Assembly: GCA_949592205.1 (NCBI GenBank)
Contig: CATIUR010000001.1
Coordinates: 16,817,501-16,881,500, forward strand
Length of the DNA stretch: 64,000 bases
Direction: 5' to 3'
Origin: Helichrysum umbraculigerum
Taxonomy: Eukaryota > Streptophyta > Magnoliopsida > Asterales > Asteraceae
Shown: in pieces, positions 10,471 to 22,166 of the stretch
Numbering within the stretch: the stretch's first letter is position 1
How the letters are laid out: each line of letters opens with the position of its first letter
The notes under the pieces: model-generated
What the model was told of the DNA's origin: nothing
The model's database searches: none
What the model saw: the letters and a program-made list of their open reading frames with translations, nothing else
Made by a program: the position numbers and the translations under genes

Positions 10471-12359
10471 CCTTTTCACAAATCTGAAAGTTCAGTAAAG
10501 TAATTTGGTATTTACAAGAACAAGTTATAACCAACATAGTAAACGACAACTATATTTGTACAAGACTTAGTGTTAAATTGGACACAACTATGAGACATTA
10601 ATTAATACAGACAATCGGACACGACAAAACTTTGGAACAATTACAAAATATATATATATACAAACGAACGGACAATATATATATATAACGAAACGTATAA
10701 AATGGAACGATTTAATTATCTAGTACAAACTATATACGACAAACGAAAACAAGTTATGTTTTGTATAACTAACCAAGCTATGATTTGATAATATAAACGA
10801 CAACTAAGTTTTATTCGCGACAATTAACAAACGATATATGTAAACAATATAACAAAGTTATTTTGATAACTAATCTAATTATGTTTTTAAAACATAATCA
10901 ACGACAAACAACGACTATGTACATGTCAACATATATATATATACATACACGACATTTTAAAATATGTATATATATGGATAGTAACAATGACAACAACTAA
11001 TATATATATTAGAATATATATATTCAACTAATATGTATATAAATATACATACTTGAACTTAACGATTATTTGAACGCAAACGTTACCAACAACTGAAATA
11101 TTATAAACATTACAACTTAACAAATAATCCATATACTTATACAAGTATTATTATTTGCGTCTAGGTATTTGAGGACGCGTTTGGATTATTTGCTAGCTAC
11201 TTTTGCTGAAGACTTGCAAACTGTGAGTTCACAGCCCCTAACTTTTATTGTTTTAAATGCTTTTAAAACCAGGGGTGGAAAACATAGTACAATGTGATAA
11301 CATGCTATATGCTTTATTGTATTGTGTTGCATGCTATTACGTGAACTGATTAACATGATCATATTCATGCTATTAAACTTGGATTGTTAATATGAAAGGT
11401 GTTCATATTATATTGTTGAACTTGAACTATTTCTATAAAATGTTTTCATATTGAATTAACTGGAATTAATTATATGAAACGTTTTCACAACATTTGGGAA
11501 TAAGACAGCAGATCTTGGTACGATCCTAGGTTTACGCGAGGTAGTTGTAGTGCACATAAGTCCCAGTGCTTGCAACCTATAACCATTAGCTAGGTGACTC
11601 TAGCCACTGAGTATGATTTGACAACCCTCCCAGGATATTACTCGTTGGTCATTCCAACCACATCGACGATAGTCGTAACGAGGAGTGTATACTTAAGATG
11701 TTACTGAGGCAACAACAAAACAACTAGTCGTGGTTTGGTTATAGTACTAGTGTCGTTACTTTAACTCTAAAGGTTTAGCTCACCTTGGAGGGATTATAGT
11801 CTATATTTCCCACATTTACAACTAAACAACTAAACAACAATTTGATTTGGGAAGGGTATTCCCTGTGATGACTAATAGGACAGGTGTTCCTTGAGAGACT
11901 ATTACTAGGAAACGTTTACCTTAAATGGTTAAACTTGGTTTCATACAAAACAACTATTTATAGGAAATGTTTACTTGATTGATAAACCTGTATTTCCTGC
12001 AACAACTATTATTGGAATGTTTACCTTATTGTTAAACTTGTATTCCTGTTAACTATCTGTTGGAAAATGTTTGCTTGATTGCTAAACCTGATTTTCCTTA
12101 ACTATTGAAATGGATATGTTTACTTATTTGATAAACCTGTATATCCTGCAACTACTTGCTAGGAAATGTTTATGATTAAACTTGTGTTTCCTACACTGCT
12201 ATTATTATTGTAAGAATGACATTCTTACATATTTAGGAAATGTTTTCTTTAATTAGAATACTTGTGTTTCCTACTTACATATAAATATTATGTTTGTGTA
12301 CATGAATGATTTATACAAAAACTTGATTTACTATAATCACACTAAACCTGTGAATTCAC

Positions 12360-12376
12360 TCAACATTCAATGTTGA
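12360..12376 (+). other. YTCAC-associated stem-loop, B 5' LTR
   Basis: TTCAC (12355-12359), then TCAACAT, a TCA loop and ATGTTGA: a 7-bp stem. TTTTTCAG ends at 12396, 20 nt later. The 3' LTR copy is at 22139-22155. Confidence 0.55.
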
Positions 12377-12782
12377 CAGTTTACTATGTTTTTCAGGGAA
12401 TTAGGACTCAGGTACTCCTGCATGCATAAAGGACGTAGGCAACCTGACTATTTATGATGCCACTTTTGGGACACTTGGATTTCCTTTGTATTATCAATTC
12501 TATTGTTTATACTTATGAAATCCCTCTTTTATAAACTAGTATTTTCAAATACTTAAGTTGTCTTTGACAACCCTACTTATGTACGACTTTATAAGTCGTA
12601 TCTTTTGTAATAACTTTAAACTTATGGCATCTTAAATATATATGTATGTTCTGTATGATCATATACTCTGATACAATGAATGCACTATCGAATCTGTCCG
12701 CCCTCAATGCTCAACTATTATTAAAATGCTTCCGCTAAACTATTAATAATCGCGATTACCGATTTGGGGGTGTGACAGAGAT

Positions 12783-12794
12783 TGGTATCAGAGC
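12783..12794 (+). other. Primer-binding site of B (initiator Met-tRNA type)
   Basis: TGGTATCAGAGC, five bases after the LTR end. It is complementary to the 3' end of plant initiator Met-tRNA, the usual primer of these elements. Confidence 0.9.
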
Positions 12795-12929
12795 TATTGG
12801 TTATAGAGAACTAGAAGTCTTTAAGTGACTGAAAACCTTAGAGACCTAGACTATAGCCTTGGCTAACACATTTCTGCATTCATACTATTGCATATGTCTG
12901 ATACGTCACACACGATTCTTTGACTAGGT

Positions 12930-13736
12930 ATGTCGAGACACGCACCTATTCACATCACTGATTCTGATACTGAGGAGGATCCCATAGAGGGACCATACGA
13001 CGGGATTCCTATAGCAGTGTCTGAGGAGGTTTACCCGCCTACTTTCCCTAGAGATACTTCAGATGGTTCGATAGCCACTCCACCATTACCATCCACTGAT
13101 CCTGCTACCCATATGTTAGGATCTATGTCTATGTCTAGACGCCATCTTATTGGAGAGCCTGATTTTAGGCCTATACCTAGGAGGACACCGCTGTCGTGTG
13201 TCAGGGATTTTCCCATAGGACCCTCATCATCTCGCGGCAAAGAGCCGATGGTTGAGGAGCGAGAGATCCGCTGTGATCAGCAGACACCGAGAGCTAGAGT
13301 TCCGCATCTGGACTGGATGCCACGTATTTTACGCCATTGGAGGATCATTGAGAGGATTCCTTCCACCTATGAGACTGGGGAGTCATCTCACACACCTACA
13401 TCTTTACATTTGACCGAGGAGCCTCTGGAGCTTACGGTCCCTACTGTGGTCGCCGTTATTCGTACCTTGCTGGGATTTCATTTTGGTACGCAGTCTGCCC
13501 TCCGAGTTATGCGCTGTGACACCTCTCGTCTTGATGATGATGTGCTGGCGATATATGGACGCCTTGCGACTTCTGAGTTGCACATCGAGGTAGACAGGGA
13601 GTCTGCCGATGCTACTAGAGCACGTCTGATTCGACTAGAGCGTCGTTTGGAGACTATAGGTGCTGCAGTTGGTTTATGTGTGTTGATGGTTGCTGTTAGG
13701 ATGTTTGTGGGATGGAGTCTACCGTATTTCTTTTAG
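12930..13736 (+). CDS. ORF1 of element B, acidic protein with C-terminal hydrophobic segment
   Basis: A 268-aa frame between the primer site and gag, in a different frame from gag-pol, which starts 338 nt after its stop. The function is unknown. The N-terminus is acidic (an SDTEEDP motif near residue 13) and Ser/Thr/Pro-rich, and ETGESS occurs near residue 148. Residues about 210-243 are rich in Glu, Arg and Leu in heptad-like spacing (possible coiled coil). A hydrophobic stretch of about 20 residues near the C-terminus could be a membrane segment. C and D have no equivalent. Extra ORFs upstream of gag are known in the Ogre/Tat lineage. From memory, similar acidic ORFs are predicted before gag in Asteraceae elements. 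Length and lack of stops in a recent element suggest it is translated, perhaps as a gag accessory. The start chosen is the first ATG of the open frame. Confidence 0.6.
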   Translation: MSRHAPIHITDSDTEEDPIEGPYDGIPIAVSEEVYPPTFPRDTSDGSIATPPLPSTDPATHMLGSMSMSRRHLIGEPDFRPIPRRTPLSCVRDFPIGPSSSRGKEPMVEEREIRCDQQTPRARVPHLDWMPRILRHWRIIERIPSTYETGESSHTPTSLHLTEEPLELTVPTVVAVIRTLLGFHFGTQSALRVMRCDTSRLDDDVLAIYGRLATSELHIEVDRESADATRARLIRLERRLETIGAAVGLCVLMVAVRMFVGWSLPYFF

Positions 13737-14074
13737 ACAGTATGTATGATGTATTAGGACTATAGTTATGATGTATTTGGGTTGACTTTTGACTAGATGG
13801 ATGTATAGGTTAAATCCGTCACATTTTGTAGATCATGTTTGATCCGATGGGTGTATTTGGTTGTAAATCCCATCTTTGTACAAAACTTATGTAACAACAA
13901 TTAACCCATGATTATGATATATAACTTATGTTTAGTTTACATCGCTGCGTACATCGCGAATGATATCAATTGGTGATTGATTTCATACTAGATTTATATG
14001 TATCACTTACTTTATGAGTGATGACTTGATTAGATATCTTACGAGTGTTTCTTGTGTGTGATTAGGACTGAATC

Positions 14075-17000
14075 ATGCCGCCTAAACGTAGAAATACCAG
14101 GAACAGCCAACGAAACCCCACACCACCTCCTGCTGTCGAGGAGACTACCGAACAAATGGTTAACCGAAGGATTTCTGAAGCCCTTGCTCAGTATGATACT
14201 GACCGAAACCGTAGCGGTAGTAGAGAAACCGAACCAAACGCTTCAGGTAGTAATCCTGAGAGCACTCATAAGGGATGTTCATATAAAACGTTCCTAGCCT
14301 GTAAACCGAGCCATTTCCGTGGTACTGAAGGTGCCATTGGAATCATCCATTGGATAGAGAAAATGGAGTCTGTGCTAGAGATTAGCAAGTGTGCTCGTGA
14401 AGACATGGTCATGTATGCTACATGCACATTTAGTGATAAGGCTTTGACTTGGTGGAACGCCCAAAAGCAAGCAATGGGTCGTCCAGCCGCTCATTCAATG
14501 TCTTGGGAAACTTTGAAAACCATGGTCATGGAAGAGTTTTGTCCCCGCAGTGAGCTGCAGAAGATTGAGTCTAAGCTCTGGAACATTGCTATGGTTGGTG
14601 CTGATATCACAGGATATACCACCAGATTTCAAGAACTGGCACGTCTTGTACCTCACATGGTCACTCCTGAGTACAAGCGCACTGAAAGGTATATCTGGGG
14701 TCTAGTGCCACAAATTCGAAGTTTGGTAACATCAGCGAATCCAGCTACTTTTAAGATTGCTGTGGAACTAGCACAACGTTTGACTGATGAAGCAGTAAGG
14801 ATGGGGAATCTTGCTAAGAAAGCTACTACTGAAAAGGTGGAATCCAGCAATGCTGATGCTGGGAAAGGAAAGCGTAAGTGGAATGACCGTCAGGGTCACA
14901 AGAATAAGAAGCAAGCTAGTACCACGAAAGCTAACGTTTCCACTACCACTGAACAAAAGACTTATATGGGGAGTAAGCCCGAGTGTGGCAAGTGCGAACG
15001 TCATCATGATGGTGACTGTACTTTCTGTGGGAATTGCAAACGCTGGGGGCATTTGGCCCAATACTGTAGAGCGAACCCTACCACTCAAGCAAATAGGGAT
15101 CGACCAGCAAATGGATGTTTCGAATGTGGTGAGCAAGGCCATTTCCGAAACAAGTGCCCTAAACTGAACTGTGGCAATCAGAATAATCAGAACCGCCCTG
15201 CAAACCCGAACAACAACAATAATCATGGAAACGTCAACAACCAGCCAGCTAGGGGTCGTGCATTTGTCGTTGGAGCGCAAGAGGCACGCCAGGACCCTAA
15301 CACTGTCACTGGTACGTTTCTAGTTAACGATCATTATGCATCCGTATTATTTGATTCTGGCGCCGATTTGAGTTTTGTGTCTAAGGACTTTAGACCACTA
15401 TTAGACGTTAGATCTCGTAAGCTAGACAACAAATACACCTTAGAACTAGCCGATGGTAGGTTGATTGAATCAGGAGAAATAGTACCAGGATGTACTCTAG
15501 CATTGGAGAGTCATCTTTTCAAAATAGACTTACTACCGGTTGAGTTGGGAAGTTTTGACATCGTAGTCGGTATGGACTGGTTGTCGAAAAACCATGCAGA
15601 GATTGTTTGCTTTGATAAAATGATACGTATACCATTGTCAACTGGAGAAACTTTGGTGATACAAGGAGGCAAGAGGGCGAGTGCCGTCAAAACAATAAGT
15701 TGTTTGAAAGCTTGTAAATATCTCCGGAAGGGATATCCAGCATTTTTGGTGCATGTTGTGGAAAAGAAATCTGTAGAGAGAAGCTTAGACGATATACCTG
15801 TAGTACGAGACTATCCGGGAGTGTTTCCTGACGATCTTCCAGGATTACCACCTCCGCGACAAGTCGAGTTTCGCATCGATCTGGTGCCTGGAGCCGCACC
15901 AATCGCCCGCTCACCTTATCGTCTAGCTCCATCAGAAATGCAAGAACTGTCTACACAGTTGCAAGAGCTTTTAGACTTAGGATTCATCCGACCGAGCTTT
16001 TCACCTTGGGGAGCTCCGGTTTTGTTTGTCAAGAAGAAAGATGGATCTATGCGCATGTGTATTGATTACCGAGAGCTGAACAAGGTAACTATCAAGAACC
16101 GATATCCGTTACCTCGCATTGACGATCTATTTGATCAGCTACAAGGATCAAGTTACTACTCGAAGATCGATCTGCGTTCTGGTTACCATCAACTGAAGGT
16201 TCGAGAAGAGGATGTGCCGAAGACAGCGTTTAGGACTCGTTATGGACATTATGAGTTCCTAGTCATGCCGTTTGGATTGACTAACGCGCCGGCAGTATTC
16301 ATGGATCTCATGAACCGAGTGTGCAAACCTTACTTAGATAAGTTTGTCATTGTGTTCATTGACGATATTTTGATTTACTCAAAGACGAAAGAGGATCACG
16401 AACAGCATTTGAAACTTATTCTTCAACTACTTGAGAACGAGAAGCTGTATGCTAAGTTCTCCAAATGCGAATTTTGGATTAGAGAGGTTCAATTCCTAGG
16501 TCATGTGATCAATGATAAGGGAATTCATGTGGACCCATCCAAGATAGAGGCGATTAAGAACTGGAAAGCACCGGAAACTCCCACAGAAATTCGACAATTT
16601 CTTGGTTTGGCTGGCTATTATCGACGATTTATAGAGAACTTTTCAAAGATAGCCCAGTCACTCACCACCTTAACGCAGAAGGATAAGAAATTCGAATGGG
16701 GAGAGAAACAAGAAAACGCCTTCCAACTGTTGAAACAAAAGTTGAGCACCGCACCGATCCTATCCTTACCTGAGGGAACAGAGAACTTCATTGTTTATTG
16801 TGACGCCTCACATCAAGGATTAGGATGTGTTCTCATGCAAAACGACAAAGTTATTGCTTATGCATCTCGTCAATTGAAGATTCACGAGAAGAACTATACA
16901 ACTCATGACTTAGAGTTAGGAGCAGTCGTTTTTGCATTGAAAATTTGGAGACACTACTTATATGGCACAAAGTGTACAATTTTCACTGACCACAAGAGTC

Positions 17001-18643
17001 TACAACACATATTCGACCAGAAAGAACTCAACATGAGACAGAGACGTTGGGTCGAATTATTGAATGATTACGACTGTGAGATTAAATACCATCCGGGCAA
17101 GGCTAATGTAGTAGCAGATGCCTTAAGTCGTAAAGAGAACGTTAAGCCTCGCAGAGTTCGAGCCTTAGTGTTAACAATTCACTCGAATCTCATTACTCAA
17201 ATTCGCGAAGCGCAACAATTAGCTTTCACCGCCGAACGCATGAAAAATGAATCCCTGAGGGGAATGGAGAAACAGCTTGAAACAAAAGAGAATGGAGTTT
17301 TATACTTCATGAATCGAATTTGGGTACCGTGCGACGATGAACTCCGTAAGCTGATATTGGACGAAGCTCACAAGTCCAACTACTCGATTCATCCTGGTGC
17401 AGACAAGATGTACCAAGATGTGAAAGGTTTCTATTGGTGGCCTAATATGAAGAGAGACATCGCTACTTATGTCAGCAAATGTCTAACTTGTTCAAAGGTC
17501 AAGGTTGAGTATCAAAAACCTTCAGGACTTTTGCAACAACCAGAGATGCCACAATGGAAATGGGAGCACATAACAATGGATTTTATCACAAAGCTACCAA
17601 AGACATCAACTGGTGTTGATTCAATTTGGGTGATTGTCGATAGACTGACGAAATCAGCCCACTTCATTGCTTTCAAAGAGACTGACAAACTCGAGAAACT
17701 GGCAAATATCTATATCAAAGAAGTCGTTTCTCGGCACGGTGTGCCACTGTCGATTATATCTGATAGAGATAGCAGATTCACATCTCGTTTCTGGCAAACG
17801 CTACAACAGGCTTTAGGTACTCGACTCGATATGAGTACGGCCTATCATCCGCAAACAGATGGCCAGAGTGAACGAACGATTCAAACGCTCGAAGATTTGT
17901 TGCGAGCATGTGTGATTGACTTTGGAGGAAGTTGGGATACTCATCTCCCATTAGCTGAGTTCTCCTACAACAATAGTTATCACACCAGTATACAGATGGC
18001 ACCGTTTGAAGCGTTGTATGGACGCAAGTGCAGATCTCCACTCTGTTGGGCAGAGTTGGATGACAGACAACTATCCGGACCTGAACTTGTCCAAGAGACC
18101 ACAGACAAGATATCTCAAGTGCTTAACCGATTGAAAGCGGCAAGGGATAGACAAAAGAGTTACGCCGATAACCGCCGCAAACCTCTTGAGTTTCAAGTAG
18201 GAGACAAGGTTCTACTCAAAGTATCGCCTTGGAAAGGGATAGCCCGATTTGGCAAACGAGGAAAACTGAACCCACGATATGTTGGACCTTTTGAGATCCT
18301 TGCGAGGATTGGTCCTGTTGCTTATAAACTCAAACTACCACAAGAGCTTAGTAGTATTCACGACACTTTTCATGTGTGTAATTTGAAGAAGTGTCTTTCC
18401 GACGAAACATTAATCATACCTCCTGACGAAGTCTTCATAAACTCAAAGCTTAACTTTGTGGAGGAACCAATCGAAATAGCTGATACGAAAACACAGAAAC
18501 TCCGAAACAAAAGAATCAAACTCGTCAAAGTTCGATGGAATTCGAAGCATGGCCCAGAGTTTACTTGGGAACGTGAGGATGAGATAAGAAAGAAGTACCC
18601 TCACCTATTTGAACTAGCGAATGACACGAATAATACAAATTAA
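14075..18643 (+). CDS. Gag-Pol polyprotein of element B (1522 aa)
   Basis: Single uninterrupted frame. Order: a gag capsid-like region (about 70-250); three Cys/His knuckles, the first a CX2CX3HX3C type at 304 and two CX2CX4HX4C at 318 and 348; an aspartic protease with DSGA at 427; RT with the FIDD catalytic pair at 763-764; RNase H beginning near the Asp at 910; the integrase zinc module (His near 1099, CLTC at 1136-1139); the integrase catalytic D1169, D1230 and E1266 with 35 residues between the last two; a GPF module (about 1400); and a C-terminal chromodomain-like segment (VRWNSKHGPEFTWERE). This set and order define a Ty3/gypsy chromovirus, and the tail fits Tekay. All expected catalytic residues are visible, so it could be active. 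No frameshift separates gag from pol. The start ATG has a MPPKRR context similar to C's MPPRRQ. Confidence 0.95.
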   Translation: MPPKRRNTRNSQRNPTPPPAVEETTEQMVNRRISEALAQYDTDRNRSGSRETEPNASGSNPESTHKGCSYKTFLACKPSHFRGTEGAIGIIHWIEKMESVLEISKCAREDMVMYATCTFSDKALTWWNAQKQAMGRPAAHSMSWETLKTMVMEEFCPRSELQKIESKLWNIAMVGADITGYTTRFQELARLVPHMVTPEYKRTERYIWGLVPQIRSLVTSANPATFKIAVELAQRLTDEAVRMGNLAKKATTEKVESSNADAGKGKRKWNDRQGHKNKKQASTTKANVSTTTEQKTYMGSKPECGKCERHHDGDCTFCGNCKRWGHLAQYCRANPTTQANRDRPANGCFECGEQGHFRNKCPKLNCGNQNNQNRPANPNNNNNHGNVNNQPARGRAFVVGAQEARQDPNTVTGTFLVNDHYASVLFDSGADLSFVSKDFRPLLDVRSRKLDNKYTLELADGRLIESGEIVPGCTLALESHLFKIDLLPVELGSFDIVVGMDWLSKNHAEIVCFDKMIRIPLSTGETLVIQGGKRASAVKTISCLKACKYLRKGYPAFLVHVVEKKSVERSLDDIPVVRDYPGVFPDDLPGLPPPRQVEFRIDLVPGAAPIARSPYRLAPSEMQELSTQLQELLDLGFIRPSFSPWGAPVLFVKKKDGSMRMCIDYRELNKVTIKNRYPLPRIDDLFDQLQGSSYYSKIDLRSGYHQLKVREEDVPKTAFRTRYGHYEFLVMPFGLTNAPAVFMDLMNRVCKPYLDKFVIVFIDDILIYSKTKEDHEQHLKLILQLLENEKLYAKFSKCEFWIREVQFLGHVINDKGIHVDPSKIEAIKNWKAPETPTEIRQFLGLAGYYRRFIENFSKIAQSLTTLTQKDKKFEWGEKQENAFQLLKQKLSTAPILSLPEGTENFIVYCDASHQGLGCVLMQNDKVIAYASRQLKIHEKNYTTHDLELGAVVFALKIWRHYLYGTKCTIFTDHKSLQHIFDQKELNMRQRRWVELLNDYDCEIKYHPGKANVVADALSRKENVKPRRVRALVLTIHSNLITQIREAQQLAFTAERMKNESLRGMEKQLETKENGVLYFMNRIWVPCDDELRKLILDEAHKSNYSIHPGADKMYQDVKGFYWWPNMKRDIATYVSKCLTCSKVKVEYQKPSGLLQQPEMPQWKWEHITMDFITKLPKTSTGVDSIWVIVDRLTKSAHFIAFKETDKLEKLANIYIKEVVSRHGVPLSIISDRDSRFTSRFWQTLQQALGTRLDMSTAYHPQTDGQSERTIQTLEDLLRACVIDFGGSWDTHLPLAEFSYNNSYHTSIQMAPFEALYGRKCRSPLCWAELDDRQLSGPELVQETTDKISQVLNRLKAARDRQKSYADNRRKPLEFQVGDKVLLKVSPWKGIARFGKRGKLNPRYVGPFEILARIGPVAYKLKLPQELSSIHDTFHVCNLKKCLSDETLIIPPDEVFINSKLNFVEEPIEIADTKTQKLRNKRIKLVKVRWNSKHGPEFTWEREDEIRKKYPHLFELANDTNNTN

Positions 18644-18664
18644 ATCTCGGGACGAGATTTCGCT

Positions 18665-18677
18665 AACAGGGGGAGAA
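18665..18677 (+). other. Polypurine tract of B
   Basis: AACAGGGGGAGAA immediately before the 3' LTR; it would prime plus-strand synthesis. The same tract occurs in C. Confidence 0.85.
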
Positions 18678-21600
18678 TGTGACAATCCTCCAATTAGGGT
18701 ATTTACTTAGCCTAATTTCATGCATTACCTAGAGTAATTCCCTGATTAAGTGAATTCAAACTATTTTGTGTATAAGTTCTGTGTAACTTACTATGTGTTA
18801 TGTGATGTATTTGATAGTAGTTATATGTGTATATATATAATTACGTACGAAATAAATATATCAAACTCTACGAATAGAATGTAATAACATTGGTGATACA
18901 AAATAATTAATAATTCGAAAATTATTAATTACAACTATTATATAATTATATTATTGAAATAATATAATACATTATACGTTTTATATTAAACGTATTAAAC
19001 CGCGAATAATAAAGTTCCAAAATGAACTTCGAAAAATACTTTTGAATAATTTTTAGTTTAAAATTATTACATAAAAGTACTACAACGAAAAGAAAACGAA
19101 AGATTTAGACGATTTTTGTTACACGTTATACGAACAGAAACAATTTAAAAATGCGCCTAGAGGTTCCAAATAATAAAAGTATTATTTCGTAAGTTACTGT
19201 TTTAATGTATAGAACATTACCTCAAAATATGATTTCCAAATTTTTAACTGAAATCTGGCACGCGTTTTACTTGTACAGTACTTTTACTGTAATTAATTTT
19301 AATTATACTTGTAACAAAGTATTTCACAGTTCGATTACAAATTACTAAGTTCGAGATAACGAGAGAAATAACGCTTAATTTTAGTATGAACAAAGTACCA
19401 CAAATTATACCCGTACACGAAATTAACGGGCTAAAAACTACCAATATAGCACACCTCAAAATATCTGTTCGACAGATTGGTACGCACACCTTACCTCCCT
19501 TTTTATTTTAAAATCTGATATATACACTCTCCCTCACAAACTCAATCACCAACCTTCACAACACCAATAATTCAGTTCATCAGTGTGTGTGTGTGCGTAC
19601 TGAGAAGGAGAGGAAACAACAAGCAGCAGCAACACCATTTCATCTTCATCATCGTCACTCTCATCATCATCTCAAAACACAAACATCAAACACTTCACAA
19701 AAATGATCACATAATCATCTTCATCATTTTCGTCATCAACAACATCACAGAATCGTCATCATCTCCATCTAAACCATTGTGAGGATAATTTCTCCATTTT
19801 ATTTCATTTATATAATTTTCTTAAATTTATTATTTGGTTGATGATTGTTGTTAAAAACTTGTTATAATGCATTATTATGTTGTTATAATGGTTGTATGTA
19901 ACTTAGAACACGTTAAAATGGTGATAAAATACATGAAAATGGAATTTTGTTTCGTACAGAGCTGATGAACACGAAGATGAACAGTACCCATGTCAAATGA
20001 CGCGATCGCGTCATTTCTCGAGTAAAATTTAGTGTTTTTCGAAACGTATATCACGCGATCGCGTGATAAGACATTTTGAACCGATCACGTCACTTTTTCC
20101 ACACTTCAACCGATCGCGTGAAAATCCTTGTTGCCCCGATCGCGTGACTTCTTCACCCGATCGCGTCATTTTCAGTTCACACGATCGCGTCACCTGAATC
20201 AACCGATCGCATGATTTCCTAGACACATCCACGCGATCGCGTCCCTTTTCACAAATCTGAAAGTTCAGTAAAGTAATTTGGTATTTACAAGAACAAGTTA
20301 TAACCAACATAGTAAACGACAACTATATTTGTACAAGACTTAGTGTTAAATTGGACACAACTATGAGACATTAATTAATACAGACAATCGGACACGACAA
20401 AACTTTGGAACAATTACAAAATATATATATATACAAACGAACGGACAATATATATATATATATATAACGAAACGTATAAAATGGAACGATTTAATTATCT
20501 AGTACAAACTATATACGACAAACGAAAACAAGTTATGTTTTGTATAACTAACCAAGCTATGATTTGATAATATAAACGACAACTAAGTTTTATTCGCGAC
20601 AATTAACAAACGATATATGTAAACAATATAACAAAGTTATTTTGATAACTAATCTAATTATGTTTTTAAAACATAATCAACGACAAACAACGACTATGTA
20701 CATGTCAACATATATATATATACATACACGACATTTTAAAATATGTATATATATGGATAGTAACAATGACAACAACTAATATATATATTAGAATATATAT
20801 ATTCAACTAATATGTATATAAATATACATACTTGAACTTAACGATTATTTGAACGCAAACGTTACCAACAACTGAAATATTATAAACATTACAACTTAAC
20901 AAATAATCCATATACTTATACAAGTATTATTATTTGCGTCTAGGTATTTGAGGACGCGTTTGGATTATTTGCTAGCTACTTTTGCTGAAGACTTGCAAAC
21001 TGTGAGTTCACAGCCCCTAACTTTTATTGTTTTAAATGCTTTTAAAACCAGGGGTGGAAAACATAGTACAATGTGATAACATGCTATATGCTTTATTGTA
21101 TTGTGTTGCATGCTATTACGTGAACTGATTAACATGATCATATTCATGCTATTAAACTTGGATTGTTAATATGAAAGGTGTTCATATTATATTGTTGAAC
21201 TTGAACTATTTCTATAAAATGTTTTCATATTGAATTAACTGGAATTAATTATATGAAACGTTTTCACAACATTTGGGAATAAGACAGCAGATCTTGGTAC
21301 GATCCTAGGTTTACGCGAGGTAGTTGTAGTGCACATAAGTCCCAGTGCTTGCAACCTATAACCATTAGCTAGGTGACTCTAGCCACTGAGTATGATTTGA
21401 CAACCCTCCCAGGATATTACTCGTTGGTCATTCCAACCACATCGACGATAGTCGTAACGAGGAGTGTATACTTAAGATGTTACTGAGGCAACAACAAAAC
21501 AACTAGTCGTGGTTTGGTTATAGTACTAGTGTCGTTACTTTAACTCTAAAGGTTTAGCTCACCTTGGAGGGATTATAGTCTATATTTCCCACATTTACAA

Positions 21601-22166
21601 CTAAACAACTAAACAACAATTTGATTTGGGAAGGGTATTCCCTGTGATGACTAATAGGACAGGTGTTCCTTGAGAGACTATTACTAGGAAACGTTTACCT
21701 TAAATGGTTAAACTTGGTTTCCCACAAAACAACTATTTATAGGAAATGTTTACTTGATTGATAAACCTATATTTCCTGCAACAACTATTATTGGAATGTT
21801 TACCTTATTGTTAAACTTGTATTCCTGTTAACTATCTGTTGGAAAATGTTTGCTTGATTGCTAAACCTGATTTTCCTTAACTATTGAAATGGATATGTTT
21901 ACTTATTTGATAAACCTGTATATCCTGCAACTACTTGCTAGGAAATGTTTATGATTAAACTTGTGTTTCCTACACTGCTATTATTATTGTAAGAATGACA
22001 TTCTTACATATTTAGGAAATGTTTTCTTTAATTAGAATACTTGTGTTTCCTACTTACATATAAATATTATGTTTGTGTACATGAATGATTTATACAAAAA
22101 CTTGATTTACTATAATCACACTAAACCTGTGAATTCACTCAACATTCAATGTTGACAGTTTACTAT
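18678..22166 (+). repeat. B 3' LTR, first part
   Basis: Nearly identical to 8905 onward. It stops at 22166, where element C is inserted into ACTAT, in the T-rich tract just before the putative acceptor. The TA microsatellite near 20450 is longer than in the 5' copy. Confidence 0.92.
19998..20243 (+). repeat. CGATCGCG palindrome array, B 3' LTR
   Basis: Same nine-motif array as in the 5' LTR; the perfect 20-bp palindrome is at 20049-20068. Differences between the copies are mostly CG-to-CA changes (one near 20210, and one in the 5' copy near 10467), plus one A/C difference near 20081. Confidence 0.88.

Larger units (their letters stand above)
8905..12777 (+). repeat. B 5' LTR (3873 bp)
   Basis: From TGTGACAATCC to GGGGGTGTGACA. 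TATATA at 9746-9751 precedes a CT-rich leader. Predicted signals: donor-like GTGAGG at 10006, AG at 11163-11164, GTGAGT at 11223 (58-nt mini-exon 11165-11222), and TTTTTCAG ending 12396. The CGATCGCG array lies in the first intron-like part. GCTTCCGCTAAA lies close to the LTR end. Confidence 0.92.

Noticed and set aside
10256..10549. 97-aa minus-strand ORF across the CGATCGCG array, also in the 3' LTR
   Set aside because: The Arg/Ser-rich protein merely reads the CG-rich DNA motif. It lies antisense in an LTR and lacks any domain.
14768..15280. 170-aa minus-strand ORF inside B gag
   Set aside because: It is a shadow of the gag frame, which carries clear zinc knuckles on the plus strand.
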